A stretch of DNA of 64,000 nt from Salinarchaeum laminariae (GCF_023204835.1 NZ_CP096270.1:1488001-1552000), one strand, 5' to 3'. Shown: positions 1 to 8,284, counted from the first letter of the stretch. Notes: a model not told the origin generated them from the sequence alone. Numbers and translations: made by a program.

Positions 1-176
1 TCCTCGCCGAAGCGGCGATCGAGGAGGCAGAGCCTGTCGACGGCGAGGCCGAGTCCCTCGATTCCCAGACCGATTCAGATCAGCAGTCTGCGGGTGGCGA
101 CGCGACCGCAGGCGACCAGCCGGCAGAGGCCGACAGTCCCACCGTGGTCGACGACAGCGGCAACACCGTCGAGTAA
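1..176 (+). CDS. C-terminal tail of an unidentified acidic protein (5' truncated)
   Basis: An open frame entering from the left edge ends at TAA (174-176) and encodes 57 residues, starting LAEAAIEEAEPVDG and ending VVDDSGNTVE. The tail is rich in Asp, Glu, Gln, Ser and Gly and shows no domain, so it is probably the disordered acidic tail of a larger haloarchaeal protein. It converges on the GATase1-like gene. The enzyme cannot be named; carB was considered because carA is nearby, but nothing in the tail supports it. Confidence 0.55.
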   Translation, partial: LAEAAIEEAEPVDGEAESLDSQTDSDQQSAGGDATAGDQPAEADSPTVVDDSGNTVE

Positions 177-208
177 CTGTCGCCGACGTCGGTTGGCGGC
201 GTTTTCAC

Positions 209-931
209 TCAGACCAGCCGGTCGAGCAGCGCGTCCCACAGCTCCGGCAGGTGCTCCCACTCGAGGAACGCCTCTGGCGCCCAGTGTGGCGCACAGTCTG
301 TCGCGTACGCGAGCGTCCGCCCCTCGCCGTGGTCGCCGACGACCACGAGTGGATCGTCACGAACGGTCGCGAGCACGTCGGCGTCGGGATCCGCGCTCAG
401 GGCGTTGTAGCCGAGCACGTGTGGCCACTCCTCGGGGAGCGTCTCGAAGCCGTCGTTAATGGGGGTCGCGCCCTCGGGGGTCTCGACTCGGTCGTCGTGA
501 TGAGCGATCTCGACGGGCAGGACGTTCGCGAGTTCGGTGCGGGCGTAGCCCGCCGCGCCGTGCTCGCCAGCGAAGCTCGTGTACCCACCGAGCATGCCGA
601 GCGCCCCGCCGTCGGCGACCCACTCCGAGAGCAGGCGACAGCGGTTCACGTCGGTCTCGCCGGCGGCGACCTGTGGCGTCAAGAGTAGGGACTGCGCGCC
701 GATGTCCGACAGAAGAACGAGGTCGTACTCGTCGAGTGCCTCCGTGCTCCGCGGGAACTCCCTGAGCGCGACGTCGGCCGGCTGGTGTGTGACCGAAGCG
801 CCGACCGACTCGAGCGTCTGGATCAGCCGGTCGGCGGCTTCGGTGTACTCCGTCGCCGCCGCGACATCCCGTCCCTTGACGACCATCGAGGTCGTCGACC
901 ACGACTCGCCCGCGAGCAGAATCTCCGTCAT
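209..931 (-). CDS. Glutamine amidotransferase-like (GATase1-like) protein
   Basis: A 240-residue soluble protein with the flavodoxin-like GATase1 fold. It has an N-terminal strand MTEILLAGESW, a middle strand YDLVLLSDIGAQSLLL, a glycine-rich elbow GGALGMLGGYTSF at about residues 125-137, and a late GDHGEGRTLAYATDCAPHW block. The elbow has Tyr-Thr-Ser where a true class I glutaminase has its cysteine, which is usual for this uncharacterised family, so glutaminase activity is not implied. Substrate and role are unknown. It lies downstream of carA on the same strand with a spacer of about 170 bp. Confidence 0.8.
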   Translation of the reverse strand: MTEILLAGESWSTTSMVVKGRDVAAATEYTEAADRLIQTLESVGASVTHQPADVALREFPRSTEALDEYDLVLLSDIGAQSLLLTPQVAAGETDVNRCRLLSEWVADGGALGMLGGYTSFAGEHGAAGYARTELANVLPVEIAHHDDRVETPEGATPINDGFETLPEEWPHVLGYNALSADPDADVLATVRDDPLVVVGDHGEGRTLAYATDCAPHWAPEAFLEWEHLPELWDALLDRLV

Positions 932-1100
932 CGTTCACTCGAACGTTCCTCGACGGGGCCTTGAGTCTCCCGACAGCTGGCGTTCCCTGCCGGTGTTTCC
1001 GGGGAATTTACTCCGGGACGTGTGAGCTTCCAGCAGCGACGCTACCTGCCCGAGCCGGCAGCTCGCAGGGGGAGTGCGAGAAAACGGGGAGACGGCGGGT

Positions 1101-2174
1101 TCAGTCGTCAGCGACCGCGGCGGAGTCGACCGCAGCGTCGGTCATCCCGAGCACGTCGTCGAAGAAGCCGAGCGAGTCGTGGGGGCCGGGGTGGGCCTCG
1201 GGGTGGTACTGGCGGGTGATGATGTCGTGCTCGTCGGATTCGAGCCCTTCGGGCGTGTCGTCGTTGACGTTGATCTGGGTGACTTCGAGCACGTCGCCGG
1301 GTTCTGCCACGCTGTAGCCGTGGTTCTGCGTCGTCATGACGACCTGATCGGTCCGGAGGTCCATGACGGGCTGGTTCACGCCGCGGTGGCCGAAGGCCAT
1401 CTTCTCGGTCTCGCCGCCGAGGGCCTCGGCGACAATCTGCTGGCCGAGGCAGATGCCCGCGAGGGGATACTCGTCGACGGCCGCGTCGACCAGCTCGATG
1501 GCGTCGTCGAAGTTCGCGGGGTCACCGGGGCCGTTCGAGACGAATAGGAGATCCGGATCGATGGCGTCGACGTCCTCGATCGTCGCGTCGTAGGGGAGGA
1601 CGTGGACGGTGGCGCCGCGCTCGACGAGGGATGTCTGGATCGAGCCCTTCGCGCCGCAGTCGACGAGCGCGACGTCGGCACCGTCGCCGTCGGCGTTGTA
1701 AACCGTCGGTTCGTCGACGGTGACCTGCGCGCCGATGTCGGTGTGGTCGCTCATCGGGACGCACTCCTCGAGTTCGTCGAGCGCGTCCTGGGGCGTGACG
1801 TCGTCGCCGACCGCGATCCCGCACTCCATTGCGCCCTCTTCGCGAATGTCGACGACGAGGTCACGCGTGTCGATGTGGTCGACGGCCGGCACGCCCTCCT
1901 CGTCGAGCCAGTCGACGACGTCGTCGGTCAGCTCGCGGGAGACGACGGCCTTGGGCTGGACGCGGTCGGACTCGAACCGTTCCTCTCGGACGCCGTAGTT
2001 CCCGATCAGCGGGTAGGAGAAGGTCAGGATCTGCTCCGCGTAGGAGGGATCCGTGAGACTCTCCTCGTAGCCCGTATATGCGGTTGTGAACACCAGTTCT
2101 CCGTTGGTCGTACCCGGAACGCGGCCACGCGCTTCGATTACCTGGCCACCTTCCACCGCTACGTAGGCGTCCAT
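1101..2174 (-). CDS. carA: Carbamoyl-phosphate synthase small (glutaminase) subunit
   Basis: The 357-residue protein hydrolyses glutamine and passes ammonia to the large subunit CarB, making carbamoyl phosphate for arginine and pyrimidine synthesis. The N-terminal CarA domain spans about 1-150 (TGYEESLTDPSYAEQIL). The class I glutaminase domain follows, with nucleophile Cys242 in LAGICLGQQ and His324/Glu326 in RQYHPEAHPG. Length fits the family. The ATG start has a GTTAAT box about 30-35 nt upstream. The gene is divergent from an Lrp/AsnC regulator across a short spacer carrying a palindrome. carB is not next to it in this window. Confidence 0.97.
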   Translation of the reverse strand: MDAYVAVEGGQVIEARGRVPGTTNGELVFTTAYTGYEESLTDPSYAEQILTFSYPLIGNYGVREERFESDRVQPKAVVSRELTDDVVDWLDEEGVPAVDHIDTRDLVVDIREEGAMECGIAVGDDVTPQDALDELEECVPMSDHTDIGAQVTVDEPTVYNADGDGADVALVDCGAKGSIQTSLVERGATVHVLPYDATIEDVDAIDPDLLFVSNGPGDPANFDDAIELVDAAVDEYPLAGICLGQQIVAEALGGETEKMAFGHRGVNQPVMDLRTDQVVMTTQNHGYSVAEPGDVLEVTQINVNDDTPEGLESDEHDIITRQYHPEAHPGPHDSLGFFDDVLGMTDAAVDSAAVADD

Positions 2175-2203
2175 CGTTACGAGATGCGAATGATTGCGCC
2201 GGC

Positions 2204-2209
2204 ATTAAC
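2204..2209 (-). promoter_or_regulatory. Putative TATA box of carA
   Basis: GTTAAT on the minus strand lies 30-35 nt before the carA ATG, a normal distance for a leaderless or short-leader archaeal transcript. A TTACGA half-site (2178-2183) lies between this box and the start codon. Confidence 0.45.
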
Positions 2210-2228
2210 CCTTGCGTTCGAAGGATCG

Positions 2229-2243
2229 TTACGATTTTCGTAA
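2229..2243. promoter_or_regulatory. Palindromic operator between carA and the Lrp gene
   Basis: TTACGA-TTT-TCGTAA is a perfect inverted repeat with 6-bp arms and a 3-bp spacer, centred in the 105-bp gap between the divergent genes. Lrp/AsnC regulators commonly bind such palindromes near their own promoter and those of neighbours. That this protein binds here is an inference. Confidence 0.5.
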
Positions 2244-2279
2244 TCACCAAGTGCCCCCGCTGGCAATGGTCCAATCTCG

Positions 2280-2693
2280 ATGGACGACCTCGACCGGGAG
2301 ATTCTGACGATCCTCCGCCGGGACTCGCGAACGCCCTACACCGAGATCGCCGACGAGGTCGACACCTCGGAGGGTACCGTTCGCAACCGCGTCGAGCGGA
2401 TGCTCGACGACGGCTTGATCGAGCGGTTCACCGTCTCTACCCACACGGGTAACCTAAAGGCCATGGTCGAGATCGAAGTCGACGTCGACGTCGACACCCA
2501 CGCCGTCTCCGAGTCTATGGCCGACTGGTCGCAGGTCGACTTCGTCTGGATGGTCAGCGGTGAGGAGGACATCGTTCTCGTCGTCGACGCGCCCGACACC
2601 CAGGGCGTCAACGATCTGATCACGAAGGCCAGGGAGCTCTCCGAGGTCGTCAACACGAAAACGCGGCTGATTCTCGACGAGCAGCTCGGGTAA
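2280..2693 (+). CDS. Lrp/AsnC family transcriptional regulator
   Basis: A 137-residue regulator. An N-terminal winged helix-turn-helix (about 1-55: DLDREILTILRRDSRTPYTE, then VDTSEGTVRNRVERMLDDG) is followed by a C-terminal RAM/AsnC ligand-binding domain (about 65-135: VSGEEDIVLVVDA). Members form dimers or octamers and respond to amino acids. Its divergent position against carA suggests control of carbamoyl phosphate or arginine/pyrimidine supply, but that target is inferred from position only. Confidence 0.9.
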   Translation: MDDLDREILTILRRDSRTPYTEIADEVDTSEGTVRNRVERMLDDGLIERFTVSTHTGNLKAMVEIEVDVDVDTHAVSESMADWSQVDFVWMVSGEEDIVLVVDAPDTQGVNDLITKARELSEVVNTKTRLILDEQLG

Positions 2694-2830
2694 CGTCGAT
2701 CGTCGACGCGAGCGGCCAGTCCACACAGTCGATGCCGTCGACGCGATCTGTGCCGCCGACGCAATCTGTCCCATCGTCTCGATCGGTGCCTGGCCGTCAG
2801 TCGTATTGCTCGATCGACGTGGCTGCGCCA

Positions 2831-3646
2831 TCAGTTCCCCGCAGCCGCCTCGTCGCCGGGTAGCTGGCCTTTCAGCCGATGGATCGCCCGGTAGGCCGGC
2901 GTCAGCACCCGATCGAGGGGGTACTCCGCGACTGCCGGCTCGACGCGACCGTCCCGGATCGCCGCGACCACGCTCTCCGGCGTCAGCTCATTTGCATCGA
3001 TTCGCGTGTACGCGCGACCGGCCTCGAATGGGTAGTGCGCGTCGCTGCCGCCGACGATCGGACAGCCACGCTCCTCGGCGAGCAATGCGACGCGCTCGCG
3101 GTGGTGGGTGTGTTTGCCGTTGACCTCGACGGCGTCGACGGTCGCGTCGGTCTCGCGGGCCGTGCTCGCCCGGAACGGATGGGGGATGATCGCCGCGCAG
3201 TCCCGGTCGTGCGCGAGGTCTATCGCTTCGTCGGGGGTGAGCGCTCCCGGCTCCGTCCGTGCGGGCGGATCCGGGCCGACGGCGAGGAGGTGCCCCCGCG
3301 TCGTCGTGATCTCGACCCCCGGGATCGCGAGCGGGTCGGCTCCCGCGCCGGGCTCGACGGGGCCCGATCGCCGAGCACTCTCCCCGTCGTCCGCTGGCGA
3401 CGCTGCAACTGGCTCCCTGCCGTCGGTGGACTCCGCAGACGTCGACTGTACGTCGCGGGCTGGCGATGCCGGTCCTCTGCTGGACGGCAGAAATCGGTAG
3501 TCGTGGTTCGTGAGCGCAACGGCGTCCATCCCCCTGCGTCCGGCGACGGCGGTCAGCAACCGCGCGCCGATCGGGTCGAATGCGGTCGATCGTCCCTCGA
3601 ACCCGTGGAAGAACCGGGTGTGGTTGTGCAGATCGACGGCGTACAC
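2831..3646 (-). CDS. PHP domain (metal-dependent phosphoesterase-like) protein
   Basis: Polymerase-and-histidinol-phosphatase fold: YAVDLHNHTRFFHGF at the N terminus carries the first metal histidines, GMDAVALTNHD the second motif, IPGVEITT and GHLLAVG the third, and IIPHPFR and VGGSDAHYPF the last. The substrate is unknown. I chose GTG at 3646 because the only upstream alternative is TTG at 3667 and an AATAAAAAG TATA-like box lies 25-33 nt before the GTG, as expected for a leaderless start. A low-complexity insertion (about residues 56-95, RGPASPARDVQSTSAEST and on) interrupts the domain early. Confidence 0.85.
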   Translation of the reverse strand: MYAVDLHNHTRFFHGFEGRSTAFDPIGARLLTAVAGRRGMDAVALTNHDYRFLPSSRGPASPARDVQSTSAESTDGREPVAASPADDGESARRSGPVEPGAGADPLAIPGVEITTTRGHLLAVGPDPPARTEPGALTPDEAIDLAHDRDCAAIIPHPFRASTARETDATVDAVEVNGKHTHHRERVALLAEERGCPIVGGSDAHYPFEAGRAYTRIDANELTPESVVAAIRDGRVEPAVAEYPLDRVLTPAYRAIHRLKGQLPGDEAAAGN

Positions 3647-3670
3647 GTGCAGTGTGAGGCCGCACAACTA

Positions 3671-3680
3671 CTTTTTATTG
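3671..3680. promoter_or_regulatory. TATA-like box shared by two divergent leaderless genes
   Basis: CTTTTTATTG reads as an AT-rich TATA element in both directions. On the plus strand it is 19-28 nt before the lipid kinase ATG (3699); on the minus strand it is 25-34 nt before the PHP-gene GTG (3646). It is the only AT-rich stretch in the 52-bp spacer. Confidence 0.5.
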
Positions 3681-3698
3681 TCGCCGTGAAGACGACAT

Positions 3699-4643
3699 AT
3701 GTCCCCGGACGCGGCTCCTCCAGCCAGTGACGGCGACCGATCGCTCGTGTTGAACCCCGCCGCTGGCGACGGCCAGCACACCGCTCAGATCTACGATCTC
3801 GCTGGCCAGTACGACTTTACTGTCCACGAGACCGACTCGGCAAAGGACATCGTCGAGACCGCAGCGGCCGTTGCCCCCGACGCCTCGATTCTCGCTGCTG
3901 CCGGCGGCGACGGCACGCTCACGCGAGTCGTCCGAGGGATCGACCGGGCGGACGCCTTCGACGACACGACGTTCGGGGTCGTCCCCGCCGGGACCGGCAA
4001 CAGTTTCGCCGGCAACGTGGGCGTCACGGGCCTGGAGCAGGCCTTCGAGGTCATGGAGCACGGCGACCGTCGCCGGGTCGACCTCGGGACCGTCGGCGTC
4101 GGCGACGGTGAGCAGGCGCCGTTTCTCAACTCGGTCGTCGCGGGGCTCACCGCCGAATCCAGCGCCGATACGGACTCGGCGTCCAAGGAACGATGGGGCG
4201 TGCTCGCGTACGCGATGACGACGGTACAGACGGCCTCGAACTTCGACGCGCTCCGGGTGACGATAGAGCGACCGGAACAAGCGGCTCTGGAGTGTGAGGC
4301 ACAGATCGTGTTGATCGGCAACGGCCGACGGTTCCCGCGCCCCGGCGGGAGCCAGGCGAATCTGGAGGACGGGCTCCTCGACGTGAGTTTTCTGGAGGAC
4401 GCCTCCGCTCTCGAGCTCGCCGGCGACTCGCTTCGGCAGGCGATCGGGAACGAGGCCGATCGGGTCGAGGAGTTCACCACCCCGGCGGTCTCGATCGAGA
4501 TCGACGGACCGCACAGCCGGATCAGCGTCGACGGTGAGATCGAATCTGCGGAGTCGGTGGCGGCCGCCGTTCGTCCGAAAACGCTCTGGCTCGCAGTCGG
4601 CGACGGGTACCAGGCCGAGCCCGACGGAGGCCAGTCGGCGTAG
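3699..4643 (+). CDS. Diacylglycerol kinase family lipid kinase
   Basis: A 314-residue member of the DAGK/YegS family, which phosphorylates lipid hydroxyls with ATP. Seen: LVLNPAAGDGQHT at the N terminus, nucleotide loop GGDGT at 69-73 followed by LTRVVRG, and PAGTGNSFAGN at about 96-106. The C-terminal half carries the usual GNGRRFPRPGG and LEDGLLDVSFLE segments. Archaeal members may act on archaeal ether lipids or long-chain bases; the substrate here is unknown. The gene is leaderless and divergent from the PHP gene. Confidence 0.9.
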   Translation: MSPDAAPPASDGDRSLVLNPAAGDGQHTAQIYDLAGQYDFTVHETDSAKDIVETAAAVAPDASILAAAGGDGTLTRVVRGIDRADAFDDTTFGVVPAGTGNSFAGNVGVTGLEQAFEVMEHGDRRRVDLGTVGVGDGEQAPFLNSVVAGLTAESSADTDSASKERWGVLAYAMTTVQTASNFDALRVTIERPEQAALECEAQIVLIGNGRRFPRPGGSQANLEDGLLDVSFLEDASALELAGDSLRQAIGNEADRVEEFTTPAVSIEIDGPHSRISVDGEIESAESVAAAVRPKTLWLAVGDGYQAEPDGGQSA

Positions 4644-4709
4644 GCCGATCAGGTCCCGCTGTCGTACCGAGTCGAAGCCGCTATCAATGACGTTGCCGTC
4701 CGTGAATGC

Positions 4710-5330
4710 ATGGGTACCACGGACACCGAAGCGGGCACCTCTGAGGAGACCGATGCGGAGACGGGAGCCGACGCGTCGGGCGAAGACGCGCTCACGCACC
4801 CGAACGCTGGGCAGGACGTAATCGCCGTCGACGAGAACGACGAGCCGGAGGGACCCGTCAACCGACTCGACGCTCACACCGGCGAGGGCATCCGCCATCG
4901 GGCGTTCACCTGCCTCCTCTTCGACGAGGAGGGGAACGTGTTGCTCGCACAGCGGAGTCCAGACAAGCGCCTCTGGGACACCCACTGGGACGGCACCGTC
5001 GCCTCCCACCCCGTCCAGGGCCAGACGCAGGAGGAGGCGACGCGGGAACGCCTCGAGGAGGAGCTCGGAATCACCCCCGATCAGTACTCGGATCTCCGGG
5101 TCACGGATCGGTTCGAGTACAAACGGTACTTCGAGGACCAGGGGGTCGAGCACGAGGTCTGTGCCGTCCTCCAGGCGACGCTGACTGACACCGACCTCGA
5201 TCCCGACGAGGAGGAGGTCGCCGGCGTCCTCTGGGCGCCCTACGAGCGCCTCCACGAGAACCCCCGCTGGTACCGTCAGCTGCATCTCTGTCCGTGGTTC
5301 GAGATCGCGATGCGCCGCGACGTCGACTGA
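4710..5330 (+). CDS. idi: Isopentenyl-diphosphate delta-isomerase, type 1 (Nudix fold)
   Basis: A 206-residue protein that should interconvert IPP and DMAPP for isoprenoid lipids. After an acidic N-terminal extension (about 1-33) the IDI core shows the metal ligands His56, His63 (RHRAF), His100 (ASHPV), Glu147 and Glu149 (EHEV), and a Nudix-like helix EEATRERLEEELGI. Spacing matches E. coli Idi (His25, His32, His69, Glu114, Glu116). The catalytic cysteine (E. coli Cys67) is Ala98 here. That change makes the exact activity uncertain, although the family assignment is firm. Confidence 0.88.
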   Translation: MGTTDTEAGTSEETDAETGADASGEDALTHPNAGQDVIAVDENDEPEGPVNRLDAHTGEGIRHRAFTCLLFDEEGNVLLAQRSPDKRLWDTHWDGTVASHPVQGQTQEEATRERLEEELGITPDQYSDLRVTDRFEYKRYFEDQGVEHEVCAVLQATLTDTDLDPDEEEVAGVLWAPYERLHENPRWYRQLHLCPWFEIAMRRDVD

Positions 5331-5581
5331 GGCTGACCGATCCGTTTCTGTCGTTTCTGTCGTGTCTGCTGGGGTAGCTGCCGTCCGTTTTATTTTCTCC
5401 ACTGTACTGGAGTATGCCTGTTTCTTGCCTGCGATCGGCTCGCTCGGCCGACGATCGGCAACCACTGCGGCTGTGGCAGCCCGCCTCTGGCAATATCTGG
5501 TCCTATGTTAACGAGCCACAAGGGCTTTTACCGGAACGATCGAAGACCGGCGTGAGGGACGACGAACCCCTCGATGCACAG

Positions 5582-5944
5582 ATGAGCACGACTACCACCC
5601 AATCCGCGCCCGACGGACTGAATCTCTCCCGAGCCGAACAGTGGGTGCTCCACCACGTAATGGTCGAGCACGTCGACCGGGCCTACGAGACGAACGACTC
5701 GCCGCCCTGGTGGGCGGTGTCGATCGCGGGGAAACTCGAGACGGGTGGTGACGCTGGTCCCTCCCCGGGGACCGGCGTCCAGTTCGGCGATCGCGTGACC
5801 ACGTTCGAGGCCTGGCGAATCCGCCAGGCGCTCGTCACGTACGCAGATCGCACCGACGTGCCCGAGGGGGACGCCGATCTCGCCTGGCGCATCGTCGAGC
5901 GGCTCGACGGGAGCTTCGAGGCTGCGCCACGAGCGATCCGGTAA
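5582..5944 (+). CDS. Conserved haloarchaeal protein of unknown function
   Basis: A 120-residue soluble protein starting MSTTTTQSAPDGLNLSRAEQ. It has a conserved-looking helix LSRAEQWVLHHVMVEHVDRA, a PPWWAVSIAGKLE segment, and TTFEAWRIRQALVTYADR followed by WRIVERLDGSFEA. The pattern resembles a family annotated from haloarchaea only (from memory DUF7853), without known function. The frame is open further upstream to 5414, but the ATG at 5582 gives the recognisable N terminus. Confidence 0.7.
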   Translation: MSTTTTQSAPDGLNLSRAEQWVLHHVMVEHVDRAYETNDSPPWWAVSIAGKLETGGDAGPSPGTGVQFGDRVTTFEAWRIRQALVTYADRTDVPEGDADLAWRIVERLDGSFEAAPRAIR

Positions 5945-6005
5945 CCCGTCCCACCTACCCCTGTCTTCAGACCGGTCTGCTGACCGACTCCCTGCGAGCT
6001 ACCGC

Positions 6006-6329
6006 TCAGGGTCGCGTCGTCGCCCAGACGGCAACGAGGGCGAGCAACAGCCCGGGCAGCATCGGCAGAATGAGCAGCCGCACGCGCCACTCGATCGCTG
6101 GCGGGCGAAGGTAGACCAGCACCGGCGCGACGATCAGCGACAGGAAGAGCACGACGAGCAGGACGTCGCCGCGCCAGCCGAAGCTGCGGTTGGCGCCGTC
6201 CGGATGGACGACGTCGTCGCCGGGCCGGTGGGTGGTCGTTCGCGTGGGCTCGCCGCCGTCGGTGGCATCGTCGCTCGACTCGCCCTCGCTCGTAGCTGAC
6301 ACACCTACGTCTCGGCGGTCACGACCCAT
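6006..6329 (-). CDS. Small two-helix membrane protein
   Basis: 107 residues. An acidic, Thr-rich cytoplasmic N terminus (about 1-50) is followed by two hydrophobic helices, DVLLVVLFLSLIVAPVLVYL and LLILPMLPGLLLALVAVWA, joined by a short RPPAIEWRVR loop. No family recognised. It is convergent with the preceding gene and lies upstream of the alcohol dehydrogenase on the same coordinate side, with no evident operon. Confidence 0.6.
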   Translation of the reverse strand: MGRDRRDVGVSATSEGESSDDATDGGEPTRTTTHRPGDDVVHPDGANRSFGWRGDVLLVVLFLSLIVAPVLVYLRPPAIEWRVRLLILPMLPGLLLALVAVWATTRP

Positions 6330-6376
6330 AGTGACTTCGGAGCGCGACGAGGCCGCGGAGCCGACGCAAGCTGGGG

Positions 6377-7417
6377 TTACAGCTCGCTATCGGGGACGAG
6401 CGCCACCTTGCCAACGCCGCCGCGATTCTCTAGAAGTTCGTGCCCGCGTGCGGTTTCGCTCATGGGCAGCGTGGCTCGCGTGCGAACCTCGAAGGTCCCG
6501 TCCCAGACCAGCTCCAGCACGCGATCCAGCTCGGCGGGGGTGGCCATCGTCGAGCCGATCACCTGCAGCTGATTCCAGAAGATGCGGTTGATCGACGTCT
6601 CCGGGTTCGGGCCGGTCGTCGCCCCACACGTGAGCACCCGGCCGCCCTTCGCGAGGCTCGCCAGCGAGTCCTGCCAGGTCGCTGCACCGACGTGATCCAC
6701 GACGACGTCGACGCCCCGTCGGTCGGTCAGCGACCGAATCCGGTCGGCGAACGCCTCGCGTTCGTAGTCGATGGCGTGGGTGGCGCCGAGCTCCCGTGCA
6801 GCGTCGAGCTTCGTCTCGCTCGATCCGGTCGCGTAGACCGTCGCCCCTGCGTGGTCGGCGATCTGGACCGCAGCGTGACCCACGCCGCCACTGGCGCCGA
6901 GTACGAGCACGTCCTCGCCGGCGGTCACGTCGCCGCGCTCGATCAGCATCCGCCAGGCAGTGCCGAACGCCAGCGGTGCGCTCGCTGCGGTCTCCCAGTC
7001 GACGTGCTCGGGAACGCCGACGAGGTTCGCTGCCGGGACTGCGGCGTACTCGGCGTGAACGCCCGGTCGGTGTTCGCCCAGCAGCGAGTACTCCACGCAC
7101 ATCGTCGGCTCGCCGTCGCGGCAGAACTCACAGTCGCCACAGCTGCTCCCGGCCCAGACGGCGACGCGATCGCCGGGCTCGACCCGCTCGACGCGCTCGC
7201 CGACGGCGTCGACGACTCCTGCCGCGTCACAGCCGGGCGTGTGTGGCATCGCGAGATCGGTCCCCGCCAGCCCGCGCCGCGTCCAGACGTCGACGTGGTT
7301 CAGCGCCCCGGCTTTCACGTCGACGACGGCCTCCTCGGGGCCCGGTGTCGGCCGATCCACGTCGGCGTACTCGATCACGTCTCTGTCGCCGTGTCCGGTG
7401 AACTGGACCGACTTCAT
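6377..7417 (-). CDS. Zinc-type alcohol dehydrogenase / quinone oxidoreductase-like
   Basis: A 346-residue MDR-superfamily oxidoreductase. The GroES-like N-terminal domain has GALNHVDVWTRRG and TPGCDAAGVVDAVG; the structural zinc lobe shows four cysteines in CGDCEFCRDGEPTMC; the Rossmann domain has VLGASGGVGHAAVQIA. The C-terminal VGKVALVPDSEL is typical. NAD(P)H-linked reduction or oxidation of an alcohol or quinone is expected, substrate unknown. ATG at 7417 (MKSVQFTGHG) was chosen over the longer open frame to 7540 because it gives the standard N terminus. Confidence 0.88.
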   Translation of the reverse strand: MKSVQFTGHGDRDVIEYADVDRPTPGPEEAVVDVKAGALNHVDVWTRRGLAGTDLAMPHTPGCDAAGVVDAVGERVERVEPGDRVAVWAGSSCGDCEFCRDGEPTMCVEYSLLGEHRPGVHAEYAAVPAANLVGVPEHVDWETAASAPLAFGTAWRMLIERGDVTAGEDVLVLGASGGVGHAAVQIADHAGATVYATGSSETKLDAARELGATHAIDYEREAFADRIRSLTDRRGVDVVVDHVGAATWQDSLASLAKGGRVLTCGATTGPNPETSINRIFWNQLQVIGSTMATPAELDRVLELVWDGTFEVRTRATLPMSETARGHELLENRGGVGKVALVPDSEL

Positions 7418-7589
7418 CGCGCTGTGGTTGGGCCTCCCGGGGAATAACGCTCGGGGCGATCGACCACTTCTCTCCGTACGCACGGTATCGTCGCTCCTTC
7501 CTCCACTCGACCGGCTCAGAGCAACTCCTCCTCTACCCACGCCTGGTTGCCACCAAATATTGATACGCGCCGGCGTGTTACGCTGTCAC

Positions 7590-8183
7590 ATGTACGTCCG
7601 GGACGCGAAAAAACGGGAAGAGGTATGGCTGCTCGATTCGATCGAGGCGTTCGATCTGGACGACGCGGCGTTCCGGTCCCGGGACTACGTGGTCGCAATC
7701 GAGGAGACGAGCGGCGAGAAGGCCGGGTTCGGCCGCATTCGGGTCCACACGACCGACGACGGTGAGTTCTGTGAGCTGACGAGCGTCGGCGTGTTGCCCG
7801 CGTGGCGCGGCCAGGGCGTCGGCGCGCACGTCCTCGAGCGGCTGCTCGAACACGCTCGTGACGAGGGATTCGAGCGGGTGTTCCTCTTCACTGACGCAGC
7901 CGACTACGCCACGCAGTTCGGGTTCGACCCGATCGAGTCCAGCGATCTTCCGGGACCGATGGCGGACCGACTGGAGACGGTCCGTGCGACGGAGGGCGAG
8001 GGCGACGCCGTCTCGCTCGTCGTGTCCGTCGACGAGTTCGCGGTTCCAGACCGGCTGCGCGATCGGTTCAAAGACGCTGCGCCGAGGGAGGAAGAGGGCG
8101 ACCACGCCGGCACCGAACCGACCGAACGGCCGGAGGACTTCGGGATCGATCCCGACGAGGCGACCTACAAATACGACGTCTAA
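7590..8183 (+). CDS. GNAT family N-acetyltransferase
   Basis: A 197-residue protein with a GNAT domain: ELTSVGVLPAWRGQGVGAHV is motif A with the acetyl-CoA pyrophosphate loop RGQGVG, followed by LLEHARDEGFERVFLFTD and YATQFGFDPIES. A charged C-terminal tail (about 145-197) ends DEATYKYDV. The substrate is unknown; GNATs acetylate small molecules or protein N termini. The start is the ATG at 7590 (MYVRDAKKREEVW). A short AT-rich stretch (AAATATTGATA) lies upstream at 7555-7565. Confidence 0.85.
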   Translation: MYVRDAKKREEVWLLDSIEAFDLDDAAFRSRDYVVAIEETSGEKAGFGRIRVHTTDDGEFCELTSVGVLPAWRGQGVGAHVLERLLEHARDEGFERVFLFTDAADYATQFGFDPIESSDLPGPMADRLETVRATEGEGDAVSLVVSVDEFAVPDRLRDRFKDAAPREEEGDHAGTEPTERPEDFGIDPDEATYKYDV

Positions 8184-8284
8184 CATCTCGCGGCGTCAGC
8201 CGTGGACGAAACTATTTTTGGTTACTATTCGACGCGTGCTAACCACAATCTTAACCGCCACCTCGCTGATTGTACGACCAACTG

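Noticed and set aside
1..176. Left-edge gene as carB
   Set aside because: carB would be expected near carA, but the visible tail is disordered and acidic with no CarB feature, and it is on the opposite strand.
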